A stretch of 11,076 bases of DNA from an uncultured Candidatus Melainabacteria bacterium. Its GTDB lineage: Bacteria > Cyanobacteriota > Vampirovibrionia > Gastranaerophilales > Gastranaerophilaceae. The notes under the pieces are model-generated. The model saw only the letters and a program-made list of their open reading frames with translations. It was not told where the DNA came from and searched no databases. Of this stretch, positions 1-6,986 are shown piece by piece. The DNA is taken from assembly GCA_934675695.1 (NCBI GenBank), contig CAKURN010000024.1, forward strand, positions 1 through 11,076, given 5' to 3'. A program made the position numbers and the translations under genes. Position 1 is the first letter of the stretch; each line of letters opens with the position of its first letter.

Positions 1-66
1 AGCGAGGACAAATGAAGCGACAGTGAAACGAAAGCGAAATGCTTGTCCGAGTGAAAAAAATTAAAG
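1..66. repeat. 66-bp direct repeat, copy 1
   Basis: Identical over 66 bp to 238-303, from AGCGAGGACAAATG through TTAAAG, with a period of 237 bp. It may continue left of the window. Inside, GGACAA and TTGTCC form the ends of an imperfect stem-loop. After the identity ends, this copy continues AGAGCGAATTTTTG, so its poly-A/AATT segment can pair as a hairpin (56-62 with 73-79). Confidence 0.95.
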
Positions 67-135
67 AGAGCGAATTTTTGTTAGAGTGATGAGCGAAGCT
101 CAAACTCGTTTATTTGAGTAATTTTATGGAATGGA

Positions 136-156
136 AATTTTGCTTTTTGCAAAATT
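136..156. repeat. Perfect hairpin with 5-T loop
   Basis: AATTTTGC (136-143) and GCAAAATT (149-156) are exact reverse complements around a loop of five T. There is no T-tract after the stem on either side that would make it a standard intrinsic terminator. It lies between the two 66-bp repeats. Confidence 0.8.
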
Positions 157-183
157 GGAATGAAATACTAAAATTACGAATTG

Positions 184-208
184 CAAAAATTAAAGAAGCG
201 AATTTTTG
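184..208. repeat. Perfect 8-bp hairpin
   Basis: CAAAAATT (184-191) pairs exactly with AATTTTTG (201-208) across a 9-nt loop. The loop and right arm repeat the sequence that follows copy 1 of the 66-bp repeat, so this looks like a third, partial copy of the same repeat family's right end. Confidence 0.75.
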
Positions 209-237
209 TAGGGCGAAGCGAAGCGAAGTCCCGAAGT

Positions 238-303
238 AGCGAGGACAAATGAAGCGACAGTGAAACGAAAGCGAAATGCTTGTCCGAGTGAAAAAAATTA
301 AAG
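238..303. repeat. 66-bp direct repeat, copy 2
   Basis: An exact copy of 1-66, preceded by a GGGCGAAGCGAAGCGAAGTCC tract. Identity is lost after TTAAAG: this copy runs into AAGCGATTGCTC, whereas copy 1 runs into AGAGCGAATTT. Perfect identity in non-coding DNA implies recent duplication, gene conversion or a selected function. Confidence 0.95.
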
Positions 304-360
304 AAGCGATTGCTCAAAACATCTCTCTGTTCTGGCTTCGCAGTTCAAAATGCTCCTGTT

Positions 361-382
361 GAGTTTTGTCAAAACAAAACTC
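361..382. repeat. Perfect 9-bp hairpin
   Basis: GAGTTTTGT (361-369) pairs exactly with ACAAAACTC (374-382) around a CAAA loop. It lies in the mosaic region downstream (minus sense) of the tRNA gene. Neither side has the T-tract expected of an intrinsic terminator. Confidence 0.75.
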
Positions 383-446
383 TTACGTCGTCTATCAACA
401 GTTTCGAGTCTTGCTGACCGCAAGCCTCTATACTCTGGCTCCGCAT

Positions 447-465
447 AAAAAATTTGGCTCGTCTC
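447..465 (-). repeat. Direct copy of the tRNA-Phe 3' end (19 bp)
   Basis: Plus-strand AAAAAATTTGGCTCGTCTC at 447-465 is identical to 625-643, which is the last 11 nt of tRNA-Phe plus 8 nt of trailer. It has the same orientation as the tRNA and lies 178 bp downstream of it. It may be a remnant attachment-like duplication or a fragment of a decayed tRNA copy. No integrase gene is present in the window. Confidence 0.8.
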
Positions 466-532
466 ACTCTGCCGACGCCCTAATTTTCTTGTCGAAGAAT
501 GAGACATAGAAAATGGAAGTACCCTTGTGGTA

Positions 533-560
533 AGAAAATGCGAACCATTGAGCATTTTCT
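533..560. repeat. Perfect 9-bp hairpin
   Basis: AGAAAATGC (533-541) pairs exactly with GCATTTTCT (552-560) around a 10-nt loop. Part of its right arm, GAGCATTTT (550-558), also matches in inverted orientation AAAATGCTC at 347-355, which shows the shuffled-repeat nature of the region. Confidence 0.7.
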
Positions 561-585
561 GAGAGGGCAAAAGCGAAGCGATTGC

Positions 586-595
586 TCCGAGACGA
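586..595. repeat. Inverted copy of tRNA-Phe T-arm/acceptor strand
   Basis: TCCGAGACGA (586-595, plus strand) is the exact reverse complement of 637-646, which encodes tRNA nt 60-69 (3' side of the T stem and acceptor 3' strand). In a minus-strand transcript the trailer could pair with the tRNA 3' half over 10 bp with a loop of 41 nt. Confidence 0.75.
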
Positions 596-632
596 ATACT
601 AAAATACAACCATAAAAAATAGACAAAAAATT

Positions 633-705
<73 letters not shown>

Positions 706-737
706 AAATCGCAATTTGTATATTAAATTTTCACTTT

Positions 738-751
738 GTTAGCTCAGTTGG
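738..751. repeat. Inverted copy of tRNA-Phe D-arm in the leader
   Basis: GTTAGCTCAGTTGG (738-751, plus strand) is the exact reverse complement of 687-700, which encodes tRNA nt 6-19. It sits 33 nt upstream of the mature tRNA 5' end, so the primary transcript would hold a perfect 14-nt antisense to its own D arm. No other part of a plus-strand cloverleaf can be built here, so this is a fragment and not a second tRNA gene. Confidence 0.85.
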
Positions 752-794
752 AAAAGTTCTTTTGTTGTTTCACTTCATTCACAACGGCTAACTA

Positions 795-813
795 AACAAA
801 CCTACTGTTTGTT
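795..813. repeat. Hairpin at the presumed start of the tRNA transcript
   Basis: AACAAAC (795-801) pairs exactly with GTTTGTT (807-813) around a CTACT loop. It falls at the predicted 5' end of the tRNA-Phe leader. It could be a 5' stabilising stem or an operator-like palindrome just downstream of the -10 box. Confidence 0.5.
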
Positions 814-818
814 ACTAT

Positions 819-846
819 ATAATACCAAATCAACTTTTATAGTCAA
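819..846 (-). promoter_or_regulatory. Candidate sigma-70-type promoter for tRNA-Phe
   Basis: On the minus strand TTGACT (846-841) and TATTAT (824-819) are separated by 16 nt, close to the -35/-10 consensus. Transcription would start near 812, after the stop codon of the preceding dehydrogenase gene (865), giving a leader of about 107 nt before the mature tRNA 5' end at 705. This is the best promoter-like match in the window. Confidence 0.6.
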
Positions 847-864
847 GCACAAAATATTTAAAAA

Positions 865-1902
865 CTAATTTTCAAGCAAAATTTTTATCGCTTCGCCATC
901 TCTATGCATTTCTATTGCACGTTTAGCGTATTTCATGTCCATTTTTCTTGTGATTAATTTTTCTACATCAATTTTGCCATCAGCAATCATTTCTAAAGCT
1001 TCTCTAAAGTATTTTGGCGTATGATGGAAAGAACTTATTATTTTGACTTCGTCATAATGCAAACGACGAGTATCGATGTTTACGGAAGTTCCGGAAGCAC
1101 ACCCACCAAAAAAGTGCACATAACCGCCTTTTCTAACAAGCGAAAACATCTTTTCCCACATAGAAGGTAAACCAACGCATTCTATCGCAACATCCAATCC
1201 TCTATGTTCTTCTGTTTCATTCATAACTATTTCTGCTGGATCAGGATATTTTTTCAAATCGATTACGACATCAGCATTCGCAAATTCTTTTGCAAGCTTG
1301 AGTTTTAAAGGGTTTCTACCCATTGCAATTACTCTTGCTCCTTTTAATTTTGCCAATTTTGCAAACATCAACCCGATAGGACCAATGCCCACTACCCCCA
1401 CTGTATCGCCTTTTTGGATAGGTGTTTTTGAAATACCATGGATAACATTAGATAGAGGCTCAGAAAAAGCCGCCTTTTCAAATGGTAAATCGTCAGGCAA
1501 AATTAGAGTGTTTTTTTCAACGATTCTTTTTGGGATTTTTATGTATTGGGCGTAAGCACCATTCAACAAATCGAGATTTTCGCACAACTCGTATTCGCCA
1601 CGTCTGCAGTAAAAACATTCGCCGCAAGGTGCAGAATTTGCACACACGACCCTATCGCCAACTTTTACGTTAGAAACATTTTCATCAACTTTATAGACTA
1701 TGCCTGAAAATTCATGCCCAAAACCTGAAGGCACTTTTTTAATTAATACAGGGTGTCCACGTTTGAATGTTTTTACATCTGTTCCACAAGTCAAAGCTGC
1801 TTCGACTTTGACTAAAATTTCGCCCTCATTTAATTCAGGAACTTTTACTTCTTCATATCTGATATCATTCGGTGCATAATATTGCACAGCTTTCATTTTC
1901 AT
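865..1902 (-). CDS. Zinc-dependent medium-chain dehydrogenase (sorbitol/threonine dehydrogenase-like), probably NADP-linked
   Basis: A 345-residue MDR-superfamily alcohol/polyol dehydrogenase, normal in length. The N-terminal GroES-like domain has catalytic zinc ligands C39, H63-E64 and E148. It also has a complete structural-zinc cluster C93-x2-C96-x2-C99-x7-C107. The Rossmann domain has GIGPIG at 172-177. At the end of the second strand, where NAD enzymes carry Asp, it reads M-G-R-N (194-197), so NADP(H) preference is inferred. The gene starts inside the stop of its upstream neighbour (ATGA, 4-nt overlap), so the two are translationally coupled. Met3 is an alternative start. The C-terminal HYDEVKIISSFHHTP stretch resembles sorbitol/threonine dehydrogenases, but the substrate cannot be told from sequence alone. 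No intrinsic terminator is seen after the stop. Confidence 0.9.
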   Translation of the reverse strand: MKMKAVQYYAPNDIRYEEVKVPELNEGEILVKVEAALTCGTDVKTFKRGHPVLIKKVPSGFGHEFSGIVYKVDENVSNVKVGDRVVCANSAPCGECFYCRRGEYELCENLDLLNGAYAQYIKIPKRIVEKNTLILPDDLPFEKAAFSEPLSNVIHGISKTPIQKGDTVGVVGIGPIGLMFAKLAKLKGARVIAMGRNPLKLKLAKEFANADVVIDLKKYPDPAEIVMNETEEHRGLDVAIECVGLPSMWEKMFSLVRKGGYVHFFGGCASGTSVNIDTRRLHYDEVKIISSFHHTPKYFREALEMIADGKIDVEKLITRKMDMKYAKRAIEMHRDGEAIKILLEN

Positions 1903-2885
1903 ACTTTTATATACGCCTTAAAAATTTTATTATTAAAACTATCATCGACTGCTTGTGACAAATTGTCAAGAGAATAATAAGAAGAAAGATTTGAAACAGT
2001 GACTATTTTTGAATTTAGAAGCTCACTAGACAATCTTAGGTCTTTTGGGTGAGGAGAATAACTAGAAATTATACTCAATTCTCTATAATAAATTTCGTTG
2101 TTTGAAAAACCGGCTAAATCATCTTCTACAGAAGAAAAAACGACTATTTTTCCGCCATCTATGACGTTTTCTAGAGCTGTTTTTATTGCTTTAGAACTAC
2201 CTGCAGTTAAAAACACTACATCGTATTTTTTGTTTTTTTCATAAGAAAAACCATTTAAAGAAGCCAAATTCATTCTTTCTTCGTTTATATCAAAGCCAAA
2301 AACATTGACATTAAAGGCTTTTAGACCTTTCATCATCAAAAGCCCGATTGAACCTAATCCAATCACCAAAGAGGAGAATTTTGAATTAGTTTCGTTTTTG
2401 TATTCAAAACCAGCTCTTTTAATAGCACGAATGCAACAAGAAAGCGGCTCTAGGAAGGCTTTTTCGTCGTTTTTTAAGTCGTCGGACATTTTAAATACAG
2501 TATTTTTTAAATGCCCTTCATCTACTTTTATAAATTCTGAAAAACCGCAAGGAAAGATGTTTGATTTTTTGAATGTTTTACACATGGAAGATGAGCCGTT
2601 TTTACAGTATTCACAATCATCACAAGGGTAATGATGCCCAAGAGCCACAATGTCGCCTATTTTAAAATTTGTAGAAGAATTTATTTCTTCGATTATTCCA
2701 ACGACTTCATGACCTAAGACAATATTTTTTTCATTTTCTAAAGTTGAATGTTTTATTTTAACCAAATCAGAACCACACAAACCGCAACCTAGAACTTTTA
2801 TTATTGCACCTTTTTCATTGTTTAGTTTTGGTTTTTCTGTTTGGATTATTTCTATTTTTCCGTTTATTAATTTCGCACTTTTCAT
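1899..2885 (-). CDS. Zinc-dependent medium-chain dehydrogenase, probably NAD-linked
   Basis: A 328-residue MDR-family oxidoreductase, slightly shorter than the usual 340-350. Catalytic zinc ligands are C37 (in GLCGSD), H59-E60 and E146. The structural zinc cluster is C88-x2-C91-x2-C94-x7-C102. The nucleotide-binding loop is GLGSIG (176-181). Strand 2 ends in acidic D199 (VFGFDINEER), the usual mark of NAD(H) use. It is only distantly similar to its overlapping downstream neighbour, so they are not a recent tandem copy. It follows a clear terminator, so it should have its own promoter. The only candidate is a weak TAAAAT (2915-2910) 16 nt after TTTTTA in the terminator's T-tract. The Shine-Dalgarno-like AAAGG lies about 12 nt from the ATG, farther than usual. 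Substrate unknown; sugar-alcohol, amino-alcohol or sugar-phosphate oxidation are all possible. Confidence 0.88.
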   Translation of the reverse strand: MKSAKLINGKIEIIQTEKPKLNNEKGAIIKVLGCGLCGSDLVKIKHSTLENEKNIVLGHEVVGIIEEINSSTNFKIGDIVALGHHYPCDDCEYCKNGSSSMCKTFKKSNIFPCGFSEFIKVDEGHLKNTVFKMSDDLKNDEKAFLEPLSCCIRAIKRAGFEYKNETNSKFSSLVIGLGSIGLLMMKGLKAFNVNVFGFDINEERMNLASLNGFSYEKNKKYDVVFLTAGSSKAIKTALENVIDGGKIVVFSSVEDDLAGFSNNEIYYRELSIISSYSPHPKDLRLSSELLNSKIVTVSNLSSYYSLDNLSQAVDDSFNNKIFKAYIKV

Positions 2886-2931
2886 AAAAATTCTAAACCT
2901 TTGACTCTTATTTTATCATAAAATTTCATAT

Positions 2932-2965
2932 TAAAAAGCCCTCTTGACTAAAAGAGAGCTTTTTT
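2932..2965 (-). terminator. Intrinsic terminator after the pilin gene
   Basis: AAAAAGC-C-CTCTT (2933-2945) pairs with AAGAG-A-GCTTTTT (2952-2964), one C/A mismatch, around a 6-nt loop. Read on the minus strand it is a GC-centred stem followed by TTTTT, 23 nt past the pilin stop codon. The flanking A and T tracts make it nearly symmetrical, so it could also stop plus-strand transcripts. Confidence 0.88.
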
Positions 2966-2987
2966 AAACTTGTTTTAACTAAACATA

Positions 2988-3656
2988 TTAGTCGTGTTGG
3001 AACATTGCACGTTGAGCAACAACACCAAACGGATAAGCGTTTTTATCTGTAATGATAATAGGGAATACGTCTAGGATTTTTGATCTACCTTTTGTTCCAG
3101 GAACTTTATATGAACCTTTTGTTTTTCTAGGATTTGGTCTTCTTTGACCATTTACATCGACGATGATTAAACAAGGCAAGTTAGCAACATCACCGGAATC
3201 ATCTTGGATATTACCACCAGGGGTTGCACAGTGGTGATTGTTTGTTTCAAACTTTCCACCCATGCTTTGGTTTGGTGTTGACGGAAATTCATATCTCATA
3301 CCGTCTGCTGTGAAGAATGCCCAGTTTGTTGTGTTACCCCAAGAATAAGAAGTTGAAGTAGAAATTACGTTCATTCTGTTTCTAAACATTTCAAACAAAG
3401 AATCTTCTGTTCCGGGGGTCGCCATTGAAACTGTTTCTATAGGTCCATAACCTTCTAAAGCGATGTTTAACTCGATAACTTGGTTCAATGTAGACAATGC
3501 TTTTTTGAGAGCTGATTTATATTCGTGTTGTTCTGTGTTTACCAAAATAGCGGGGATAGTCAAAGCTGCAATTACACCGATAATTACCAAGGTAATCAAT
3601 GCTTCTGCGAGTGTAAAACCGCTATGTTTAGTTTTTAAATTATTTCTGATATCCAT
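2988..3656 (-). CDS. Type IV pilin-like / pseudopilin protein with prepilin peptidase site
   Basis: A 222-residue secreted fibre-type protein. A short basic leader (R4, K8, K10) ends at G13. The processing site is G13|F14 with the required Glu at +5 of the mature protein (GFTLAE). The hydrophobic helix runs to about residue 38 and would anchor the subunit in the inner membrane and pack it in the fibre. The globular part has two cysteines (C143, C162) that may form a disulphide, an FFTADGMRYEF strand (114-124), and a DVNG loop (167-170) followed by PN (174-175). That loop resembles the calcium-binding loops of some major pseudopilins, an inference only. No pilus or type II secretion assembly genes are nearby. 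It stands alone between a candidate promoter and a terminator, consistent with a dispersed minor pilin or competence-type pseudopilin. Confidence 0.88.
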   Translation of the reverse strand: MDIRNNLKTKHSGFTLAEALITLVIIGVIAALTIPAILVNTEQHEYKSALKKALSTLNQVIELNIALEGYGPIETVSMATPGTEDSLFEMFRNRMNVISTSTSYSWGNTTNWAFFTADGMRYEFPSTPNQSMGGKFETNNHHCATPGGNIQDDSGDVANLPCLIIVDVNGQRRPNPRKTKGSYKVPGTKGRSKILDVFPIIITDKNAYPFGVVAQRAMFQHD

Positions 3657-3685
3657 TTTCTTCTTTTTTAGTCTTATCTATCCCG

Positions 3686-3714
3686 ATATTATCAAAAAAT
3701 TATTCTTAACACAA
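3686..3714 (-). promoter_or_regulatory. Candidate promoter for the pilin gene
   Basis: On the minus strand TTGTGT (3714-3709) and TAATAT (3691-3686) are 17 nt apart. Transcription would begin near 3680, leaving a leader of about 25 nt that ends in the purine-rich AAAAAGAAGAAA before the ATG at 3656. The 175-nt gap from aroE to the pilin gene shows no strong intrinsic terminator, so read-through from the directon is also possible. Confidence 0.45.
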
Positions 3715-3831
3715 ACACTTTATAAAAATTCATATATTTGTATTACTGAAAAAATTCCTTTTACAAATTAAGTTCCACTATATATGTAGATTTTATCACG
3801 CTAGTGAAAGTTTTTGCAACTTTTTTTGAAG

Positions 3832-4689
3832 TTATTTTAACAAATATTCCTCAAGAGCCTTGATTTTCATCATCTTCCAGTCAGGTTTTTTGCCTGTCCA
3901 GATTTCTGTTGCAGCAACTGCTTGAAACACCAACATATCAAGACCGCAAATATATCTTTTTTTGCTTTGGATAGCGTTTTTGATTAGCGGAGTTTTTAGC
4001 GGGTTGTATACAACATCATAAATAATAACGTCGTCTTTCATTGTTTCAAACAATTGTTTGTCTATAAGACAATTTTTTTCGTCAAAACCTTTCATACCAA
4101 CAGGTGTAGTATTGACCAAAATATCAATGTCTTCAAAACTTTTCATTAAAGAATTTTGTATAGCGTTAAATTTCACTTCGGGAAAATTCGCTCTTAATGT
4201 ATCAAGTGTAGCTTTTGAATTTATTACGTTTCTTGTATATATATCAATTTCTTTAATACCTAATTTATAAAGCCCTGTGCAGACTGCTCTGCTTGCTCCA
4301 CCTGTACCCAATACTGCTGCTTTTTTACCTTTTAGGTTGTATGAAGTTAATGGCTCTATAAAACCTATTACATCTGTATTGTAACCGGTAAGAGAAAGGT
4401 CGTCTTCGATTTTTACTGTGTTTACTGCACCCAACATATTTACAAATTCGTCATATTTAGATAAAAACATTGCAACAGGGATTTTGTGAGGGATTGTAAC
4501 ATTAAAACCATAGAAACCACCTGTTCTGAGGCGTTTTATTCTGTTGATTAAGTCTTCCGGTTCTGTAGGTAAAAGTTCATAACTATATTTTAAATTTAAA
4601 CTTTCAAATGCTGCTTTATATAAAATAGGACTCAAAGAATGCCCTAAAGGATAACCTACAAGACCCAATTTGTAAACTTTTTCTTCCAT
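3832..4689 (-). CDS. aroE: Shikimate dehydrogenase
   Basis: Reduces 3-dehydroshikimate to shikimate with NADPH in the cytoplasmic chorismate pathway. The protein is 285 residues, a normal length. The substrate-binding SLSP motif is at 18-21. NVTIPHK (63-69) holds the catalytic K69, GAVNTV is at 87-92, and NTD holds the catalytic D106. The NADP loop GTGGAS is at 128-133, with R153 in a TRN motif after the second strand, then NTTPVGM and a C-terminal GLDMLVFQA motif. I chose Met at 4689 over the upstream in-frame ATG at 4752. It starts 1 nt after the topA stop, matches the usual AroE N-terminus, and has GGAAGA from the topA tail as a ribosome site. It is the last gene of the directon, coupled to topA. 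Confidence 0.97.
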   Translation of the reverse strand: MEEKVYKLGLVGYPLGHSLSPILYKAAFESLNLKYSYELLPTEPEDLINRIKRLRTGGFYGFNVTIPHKIPVAMFLSKYDEFVNMLGAVNTVKIEDDLSLTGYNTDVIGFIEPLTSYNLKGKKAAVLGTGGASRAVCTGLYKLGIKEIDIYTRNVINSKATLDTLRANFPEVKFNAIQNSLMKSFEDIDILVNTTPVGMKGFDEKNCLIDKQLFETMKDDVIIYDVVYNPLKTPLIKNAIQSKKRYICGLDMLVFQAVAATEIWTGKKPDWKMMKIKALEEYLLK

Positions 4690-4690
4690 T

Positions 4691-6979
4691 TTATTCTTCC
4701 ATATCTCTTGAATATTTACAATTTTTGTTTGAACAAGCAATTTTGTTGCCACGTTTTAAGTATTTTTTGACAAGCAAACTTCCGCATTCCGGACAAGTTT
4801 CGCCCCCGTTCGGTTCTGCCCATAGGGCAAAAGAACAATCAGGGTATTTTGAACAACCCCAGAAGAAAGTTCCATAGCGGGATTTTCTTTTGACCAATTC
4901 GCCATCTCTGCCGTTTTTAACGCATTCCGGACATTTTACGCCTGATGATTCTAAAATAGAAAATCTTTTTTTGCATTTGTCATTCAAACACTGATAGTAT
5001 TTTCCGTAAGGCCCTGTTTTTATTACCATATCAGAACCGCATTTTTCACATTTTTTGTCTGTCGGTTCGTCTTCTACAACAGGGGTTTGTTGCTCTCCGT
5101 CCATAGGTAGAGCGGTTTTGCATTCAGGGTATCCTGAACATGCTAAGAATTGTTTTCCAAAACGAGAAATCTTCACTACCATGCGTCGTCCGCAATTTGG
5201 ACAGATTTTGTCTGTTTCGACATCTACTCTTTGCATATTAGCTTTTGCGTCTTCTAGTGTTTTTGAAAAAGGTTTCCAAAAGCTATTTAGGTATTCTATG
5301 CTATTTTGTTTGTCTTCTGCAATATCATCAAGCCCTGCTTCCATTTTGGCTGTAAATTTGTAATCCATAATTTGTACAAAATGTTCGTTTAGCTGTTTGC
5401 AGATAGCTCTACCCAGTGGAGTGGGTTTTAGGGATTTTGTTTCTGTTTTTTCAACATAATTTCTTTGTTGAATTTTTGTAATAATAGGTGCATAAGTAGA
5501 AGGTCTGCCTATTCCATATTCTTCTAACTGTTTTACCAAACTCGCTTCTGTGTATCTGGATGGAGGTTGTGTAAAATGTTGTTCGGGTTTCAATTCTTTC
5601 ATTTTTAGAACATCGCCTATTTTTAGTTCAGGGAATTTTTTTGCGATTTCTATATTTTCATCATCTGTGTAAATTTTTGTAAAGCCGTCAAATACGATTT
5701 TTGATGAACCCATTTTAAAAATGTATTTATCTGCTTTTATATCAACTGTGATGTTTTTGACTTTTGCATTTGTCATTTGAGAAGCCATAAATCTATCCCA
5801 AATGAGTTTGTAGAGTTTGTATTGTTCTGAAGTTAAGTATTTTTTTATACTTTCAGGGGTTTTTTCTATATAAGAAGGTCTGATTGCTTCGTGAGCGTCT
5901 TGTGTATTTGCTTGGTTTTTCTTTGTGTAGACGTTTGGTTTTTCAGGGTAGTATTTTTCGCCATAATTGTCTAGAATGAAGTCTTTTGCAGCATCTCTAG
6001 CATCATCAGAAATTCTTGTCGAATCTGTTCTCATATAAGTAATCAAACCAACAGACCCATCGCCCAAATCAATACCTTCGTATAGTTTTTGTGCTACTTG
6101 CATAGTTTTTGATACGCCATAGCCGAGTTTTGAGCTTGCTTCTCTTTGCAAAGTTGATGTTATAAAAGGCGGTTGAGGTTTTCTTGTTGTGTCACGTGGA
6201 GTGATTTTTGATACTTCGTATTTTGCATTTTGAAGAATTTTTAAAGCTTCGTTTACTTCTTTTTCATTGTGAAGTTCGAGTTTTACGTCTTTTCCGTTTT
6301 CATCAATTACTCTTGACAATTCTGCTGAAAAATTGGCTTTTTCTTTGTTTAAAAGTGCCTCAACAGACCAATATTCAACAGGCACAAATGCTTCTATCTC
6401 GTCTTCTCTTTCGCAGATTATTTTTAGTGCAACAGATTGCACACGCCCTGCAGAAAGTTTGTAATTTTTCATTTTTTCCCACAAAATCGGGCTAATCTTG
6501 AAACCTACGAGTTTATCCAAAATTTGTCTGGTTTTTTGAGCTTCAACTTTCAACATATCAATCTGATGAACGTTTGCAACAGCGTCTTTTATCGCATGCG
6601 GTGTAATCTCGTTAAAAACAATTCTAAAAATCTTGTCTTGCGGAAATTTTAGGCATTCTTTCACATGCCATGCTATAGCTTCTCCCTCTCTATCGGGGTC
6701 GGACGCCAGATATATTCTATCTACTGTTTTTGCAAGTTTATTTAGTTCTGTTACTACTTTTTTCTTTTCGGGTATGATTTCAAATGTAGGTTTGAAGTTG
6801 TTTTCTATATCAAACCCCAATCCTTTAGAAGCCAAATCTCTCACATGCCCCATAGAAGCCTGTATAATAAAGTCTTTTCCTAATATTTTTCCGATAGTTT
6901 TTGATTTTGCAGGTGACTCTACTATAACAAGAGTTTTTAAATTGTCTTTATCTTTAGATTTTGTTGATGAAGTTGCCAT
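4691..6979 (-). CDS. topA: DNA topoisomerase I (type IA)
   Basis: Relaxes negative supercoils by transient single-strand cleavage through a 5'-phosphotyrosine. The protein is 762 residues. The Toprim domain is at the N-terminus, with VIVESPAKSKTI (18-29, catalytic E21) and metal-binding DPDREGE (94-100). SAGRVQSVAL is at 176-185. The active-site tyrosine is Y315 in GLITYMRTDSTR, with R317 beside it. EEYGIGRPSTYA lies near 486. The tail carries four zinc-ribbon modules, from about C593, C644, C683 and C729, each with four cysteines, separated by acidic or polar linkers. Four ribbons is within the known range for bacterial TopA. The start lies 7 nt after the dprA stop with only a weak AAAAGA ribosome site, suggesting coupling to dprA. 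The dprA-topA order is conserved in many bacteria. Confidence 0.98.
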   Translation of the reverse strand: MATSSTKSKDKDNLKTLVIVESPAKSKTIGKILGKDFIIQASMGHVRDLASKGLGFDIENNFKPTFEIIPEKKKVVTELNKLAKTVDRIYLASDPDREGEAIAWHVKECLKFPQDKIFRIVFNEITPHAIKDAVANVHQIDMLKVEAQKTRQILDKLVGFKISPILWEKMKNYKLSAGRVQSVALKIICEREDEIEAFVPVEYWSVEALLNKEKANFSAELSRVIDENGKDVKLELHNEKEVNEALKILQNAKYEVSKITPRDTTRKPQPPFITSTLQREASSKLGYGVSKTMQVAQKLYEGIDLGDGSVGLITYMRTDSTRISDDARDAAKDFILDNYGEKYYPEKPNVYTKKNQANTQDAHEAIRPSYIEKTPESIKKYLTSEQYKLYKLIWDRFMASQMTNAKVKNITVDIKADKYIFKMGSSKIVFDGFTKIYTDDENIEIAKKFPELKIGDVLKMKELKPEQHFTQPPSRYTEASLVKQLEEYGIGRPSTYAPIITKIQQRNYVEKTETKSLKPTPLGRAICKQLNEHFVQIMDYKFTAKMEAGLDDIAEDKQNSIEYLNSFWKPFSKTLEDAKANMQRVDVETDKICPNCGRRMVVKISRFGKQFLACSGYPECKTALPMDGEQQTPVVEDEPTDKKCEKCGSDMVIKTGPYGKYYQCLNDKCKKRFSILESSGVKCPECVKNGRDGELVKRKSRYGTFFWGCSKYPDCSFALWAEPNGGETCPECGSLLVKKYLKRGNKIACSNKNCKYSRDMEE

Positions 6980-6986
6980 TATTCTT

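Larger units (their letters stand above)
1..632. other. Gene-free, repeat-rich intergenic region
   Basis: No convincing protein gene is visible on either strand. The stretch holds a perfect 66-bp duplication (1-66 and 238-303), a low-complexity tract rich in GCGAA (eight exact copies within 1-303, three in a row at about 211-226), and several perfect hairpins (136-156, 184-208, 361-382, 533-560). Shorter repeats are shuffled through the rest: a 13-bp direct repeat at 303-315 and 575-587, an 11-of-12 match at 331-342 and 434-445, and a 19-bp copy of the tRNA 3' end at 447-465. By eye, 300-600 is richer in G+C than the genes. The open frames across it have no recognisable protein signature. It reads as a mosaic of intergenic repeats next to a tRNA gene. 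Confidence 0.7.

Noticed and set aside
1..303. CRISPR array
   Set aside because: Only two full copies of a 66-bp repeat 237 bp apart, without regular spacer length, and no cas genes in the window.
736..800. A second tRNA gene on the plus strand
   Set aside because: Only the D-arm-like 14 nt is present. No acceptor, anticodon or T arm can be paired around it.
3740..3831. Intrinsic terminator after aroE
   Set aside because: Short AACTT/AAGTT and TCAC/GTGA pairings exist but the stems are weak and no T-tract follows.
4690..4752. Longer aroE start at 4752, overlapping topA by 62 nt
   Set aside because: The extra 21 residues are the topA zinc-ribbon tail read in another frame. The start at 4689 matches the family N-terminus and has a ribosome site.
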